Position numbers and translations under genes: made by a program. A DNA stretch of 64,000 bases, taken from Acinetobacter gerneri DSM 14967 = CIP 107464 = MTCC 9824. Its GTDB lineage: Bacteria; Pseudomonadota; Gammaproteobacteria; Pseudomonadales; Moraxellaceae. Numbering within the stretch: the first letter of the stretch is position 1; each line of letters starts with the position of its first letter. Below, piece by piece: positions 61,772-64,000 of this stretch. The notes beneath the pieces were generated by a model that ran no database searches, was not told the DNA's origin, and saw only the letters and a program-made list of their open reading frames with translations. The stretch spans positions 1 to 64,000 of the forward strand of contig NZ_KB849549.1 in NCBI RefSeq assembly GCF_000368565.1, read 5' to 3'.

Positions 61772-62596
61772 TTACTTAACGCGACGGTCGCGAATAATCA
61801 TCTTAGTCGTACGCTTGTTGGTACGTGTCTTGTACCCTTTAGCTTTTTGACCCCATGGGCTCACAGGTTGAATACCCTTGTTACGCCCTTCACCACCACC
61901 ATGTGGGTGATCAACCGGGTTCATCGCCATACCACGAACGGTAGGACGAACACCACGCCAGCGTGAAGCACCAGCTTTACCTAGTGAACGAAGGTTGCTT
62001 TCTTGGTTAGAAACTTCACCAATAACAGCACGGCATTCAACGTGAATCTTACGCATTTCACCAGAACGTAAACGAACGATAGCGTAAGAACCGTCACGAC
62101 CTAGCAACTGAACTGAAGTACCAGCAGAACGTGCTAATTGAGCACCTTTACCGATTTTAAGTTCGATGTTATGAAGTGTAGAACCGATTGGCATGTTGCG
62201 AAGTGGCAAGCAGTTACCTGGACGAATTGGAGCATCGTTACCAGATTGTACTTTATCACCAGCGCGAAGGCCTTTAGGTGCAATAATATAACGACGTTCA
62301 CCGTCAGCATATTTCAATAAAGCAATATGTGCAGTACGGTTAGGATCGTATTCAATACGCTCAACTACAGCTGGAATGCCATCTTTGTTACGTTTGAAGT
62401 CAACAATACGGTACTGTTGTTTATGACCACCACCAACGTGACGAGTCGTGATGTGACCGTTGTTGTTACGACCACCAGTACGTTTTTTAGCTTCTGTCAA
62501 CGGAGCGTAAGGTGCGCCTTTGTGAAGGTGATTATGAACCACTTTCTCTACAAAGCGACGCCCTGGAGACGTTGGCTTACATTTTTGAATCGGCAT
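61772..62596 (-). CDS. rplB: 50S ribosomal protein L2
   Basis: The 274-residue L2 is needed for peptidyl transfer and subunit joining. The conserved His region is in RGMAMNPVDHPHGGGEGR (about residues 218-235). Its basic ends are typical. It is between rplW (11 bp) and rpsS (19 bp). Confidence 0.98.
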   Translation of the reverse strand: MPIQKCKPTSPGRRFVEKVVHNHLHKGAPYAPLTEAKKRTGGRNNNGHITTRHVGGGHKQQYRIVDFKRNKDGIPAVVERIEYDPNRTAHIALLKYADGERRYIIAPKGLRAGDKVQSGNDAPIRPGNCLPLRNMPIGSTLHNIELKIGKGAQLARSAGTSVQLLGRDGSYAIVRLRSGEMRKIHVECRAVIGEVSNQESNLRSLGKAGASRWRGVRPTVRGMAMNPVDHPHGGGEGRNKGIQPVSPWGQKAKGYKTRTNKRTTKMIIRDRRVK

Positions 62597-62607
62597 AATT
62601 TTCGTCC

Positions 62608-62928
62608 TTATTCCGCTGCGCTTTCAGCGGTATCGCCCAAGTCAGCCATTTCGACATCTTGGCCAGCTTTCAGGGTGACGTATGCTTTTTTAACATCAGA
62701 ACGACGTCCTAATGTACGACCAAAGCGCTTAGTCTTACCTTTAGTGATAGTAGTGTTAACTTTAACAACTTCCACACCAAATAATTGTTCAACTGCTTTT
62801 TTGATTTCAAGTTTGTTTGCATCAAGTGCAACTTTAAAAACTTGAACACCAGCAGTTTCACCTAAAACTTGTGCTTTTTCTGAAAATACAGGTCCTCTTA
62901 GGACTTGATATAAACGTTCGTTGTTCAT
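62608..62928 (-). CDS. rplW: 50S ribosomal protein L23
   Basis: The 106-residue L23 lies at the tunnel exit and is the trigger-factor dock. It starts MNNERLYQVLRGPVFSEKAQ; the arginine-rich loop KGKTKRFGRTLGRRSDVKKA follows. Its start overlaps the rplD stop by four bases. Confidence 0.98.
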   Translation of the reverse strand: MNNERLYQVLRGPVFSEKAQVLGETAGVQVFKVALDANKLEIKKAVEQLFGVEVVKVNTTITKGKTKRFGRTLGRRSDVKKAYVTLKAGQDVEMADLGDTAESAAE

Positions 62929-63542
62929 CCGAGTTCTACCTCAATTTTCTTAGCAGCAGCAACAGACATTACAACTTTATCGAACGCGATCAAGCCAACA
63001 GGATCGATTGCAGTAGCATCAACCACATCAACGTGTGGAAGATTACGAGCTGCAAGATACAGATTCTCATCAACAGCTTCTGTAACGATCAAAGCGCGAG
63101 TAGCGTTCAAGTCGTTAAGTTTTGCAAGCAATTCTTTAGTTTTTGGAGCAGCAACAGCAAACTCTTCAACCAATACAAGACGATCTTGGCGAACAAGTTC
63201 AGCTAAGATACATTGCATTGCACCGCGGTACATTTTACGGTTAACTTTTTGAGACCAATCTTGTGGACGAGCAGCAAAAGTTTTACCACCACCAACCCAG
63301 ATTGGGCTACGAATAGAACCAGCACGAGCGCGGCCAGTACCTTTTTGACGGAATGGTTTTTTACCACCGCCAGAAACGTCTGCACGTGATTTTTGCGCAC
63401 GAGAACCTTGACGACCACCAGCTAAATAAGCTGTAACAACTTGGTGTACAAGAGCTTCGTTAAATTCGCGTCCGAAAGCAACTTCAGACAATTCAACAGC
63501 AGAGCCGGAAACAGTTTTTAAATTCACGTTATTTCCCCTCAA
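62925..63542 (-). CDS. rplD: 50S ribosomal protein L4
   Basis: The 205-residue L4 has the extended basic loop that lines the exit tunnel (GGGKKPFRQKGTGRARAGSI, about residues 61-80). In E. coli L4 also represses the S10 operon. It overlaps both rplC and rplW by four bases, so the three are translationally linked. Confidence 0.98.
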   Translation of the reverse strand: MRGNNVNLKTVSGSAVELSEVAFGREFNEALVHQVVTAYLAGGRQGSRAQKSRADVSGGGKKPFRQKGTGRARAGSIRSPIWVGGGKTFAARPQDWSQKVNRKMYRGAMQCILAELVRQDRLVLVEEFAVAAPKTKELLAKLNDLNATRALIVTEAVDENLYLAARNLPHVDVVDATAIDPVGLIAFDKVVMSVAAAKKIEVELG

Positions 63543-64000
63543 GCCTTGATCGTAGGGCGAACAGTAACGTTGCCACCAGTTGAACCAGGAATCGCACCTT
63601 TAACAACTAGAACTGAACGTTCAGCGTCAATAGATACAATCTCAAGACCTTGTACTGTTACGCGTTCATCACCTAAGTGACCAGCCATTTTTTTGCCTTT
63701 GAACACGCGACCAGGAGTTTGGTTTTGACCTGTAGAACCTAATACACGGTGAGAAACAGAGTTACCGTGAGTAGCGTCTTGGGTACGGAAGTTCCAACGT
63801 TTAACACCACCTTGGAAACCTTTACCTTTAGACTGACCAGTTACATCAACAATTTGACCTACAGTAAATAGATCAACGCCGATAGTACCGCCAACTTCAC
63901 GACCTTCAAGATCAGCTTCTGCAACGCGAAATTCTTTAACCAAACGACCAGCAGCAACACCAGCTTTCGCAAAGTGACCTTTCTGAGCGTTAGTTACGCG
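63539..64000 (-). CDS. rplC: 50S ribosomal protein L3, C-terminal part
   Basis: The visible 153 codons are the C-terminal part of L3; the start lies beyond the right edge. The reading frame is open to position 64000, through NAQKGHFAKAG and GRLVKEFRVAEADL. The L3 signature GFQGGVKRWNFRTQDATHGN is present. The stop overlaps the rplD start by four bases. The gene presumably continues to rpsJ outside the window. Confidence 0.97.
   Translation of the reverse strand, partial: RVTNAQKGHFAKAGVAAGRLVKEFRVAEADLEGREVGGTIGVDLFTVGQIVDVTGQSKGKGFQGGVKRWNFRTQDATHGNSVSHRVLGSTGQNQTPGRVFKGKKMAGHLGDERVTVQGLEIVSIDAERSVLVVKGAIPGSTGGNVTVRPTIKA

Noticed and set aside
62327..62845. 172-codon open frame on the plus strand across rplB/rplW
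   Set aside because: It is antisense to two certain ribosomal genes, has no ribosome-binding site and resembles no protein.
1..64000. CRISPR arrays or phage structural genes
   Set aside because: No regularly spaced short repeats with unique spacers and no phage-type gene run were found; the only tandem array (21075-21575) has units without variable spacers.

Overview
The window is a chromosomal segment from a gamma-proteobacterium of the genus Acinetobacter (Moraxellaceae). The evidence is the low G+C content, Acinetobacter-type proteins such as the alkane monooxygenase AlmA, the DUF2789 pair and the 250-residue S3, the linked miaB-phoH-ybeY genes, and an intact S10-spc-alpha ribosomal supercluster. 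The species cannot be named from sequence reading alone; AlmA and a trimethylamine-monooxygenase-like enzyme suggest an environmental, hydrocarbon-using lineage.

Layout. 1-9.7 kb: membrane lipid and rRNA-modification genes (pssA, rlmJ), a 2OG-Fe(II) oxygenase, two DUF2789 paralogues, malate dehydrogenase, a ribonuclease T2-like protein that has lost its catalytic motifs, and a lytic transglycosylase. 9.9-13.0 kb: miaB-phoH-ybeY. 13-29.7 kb: mixed housekeeping and transport genes (TonB-like protein, xpt behind a strong leader hairpin, an orphan SsuA-like lipoprotein, NUDIX, WrbA, YihY/BrkB, two EamA exporters with a divergent AraC regulator, a Tmm-like flavin monooxygenase, an FAH-family hydrolase), interrupted at 21.1-21.6 kb by a tandem array of about 108-bp palindrome-bearing repeats.

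29.8-33.7 kb is the clearest accessory region. Three identical tRNA-Arg(ACG) genes and one tRNA-Ser(GCT) gene bracket an AT-rich insert. The insert holds a PAAR-domain effector with its overlapping, exported putative immunity protein, and an IS903-group element with a 9-bp target duplication. That element splits a 65-codon zinc-ribbon gene which reads intact when the element is removed in silico.

34-50.8 kb: rnr, prlC-yheV, a DMT transporter, a TRAP large permease fused to extra N-terminal membrane segments, a rhombosortase, a lipoprotein, an unannotated 47-residue membrane protein with its own ribosome-binding site and terminator, sdhE with an overlapping CptA/YgfX-like gene, an acyl-CoA dehydrogenase, a second complete IS5-family element, an alpha/beta hydrolase and almA.

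51-64 kb, all on the minus strand: rplC (cut by the window edge) through rplQ, including rpoA and secY. This is the translation and secretion core in its conserved order. A long imperfect inverted repeat lies in the rpsQ-rplN gap and a hairpin lies ahead of rpsM, at the expected joints between the S10, spc and alpha transcription units.
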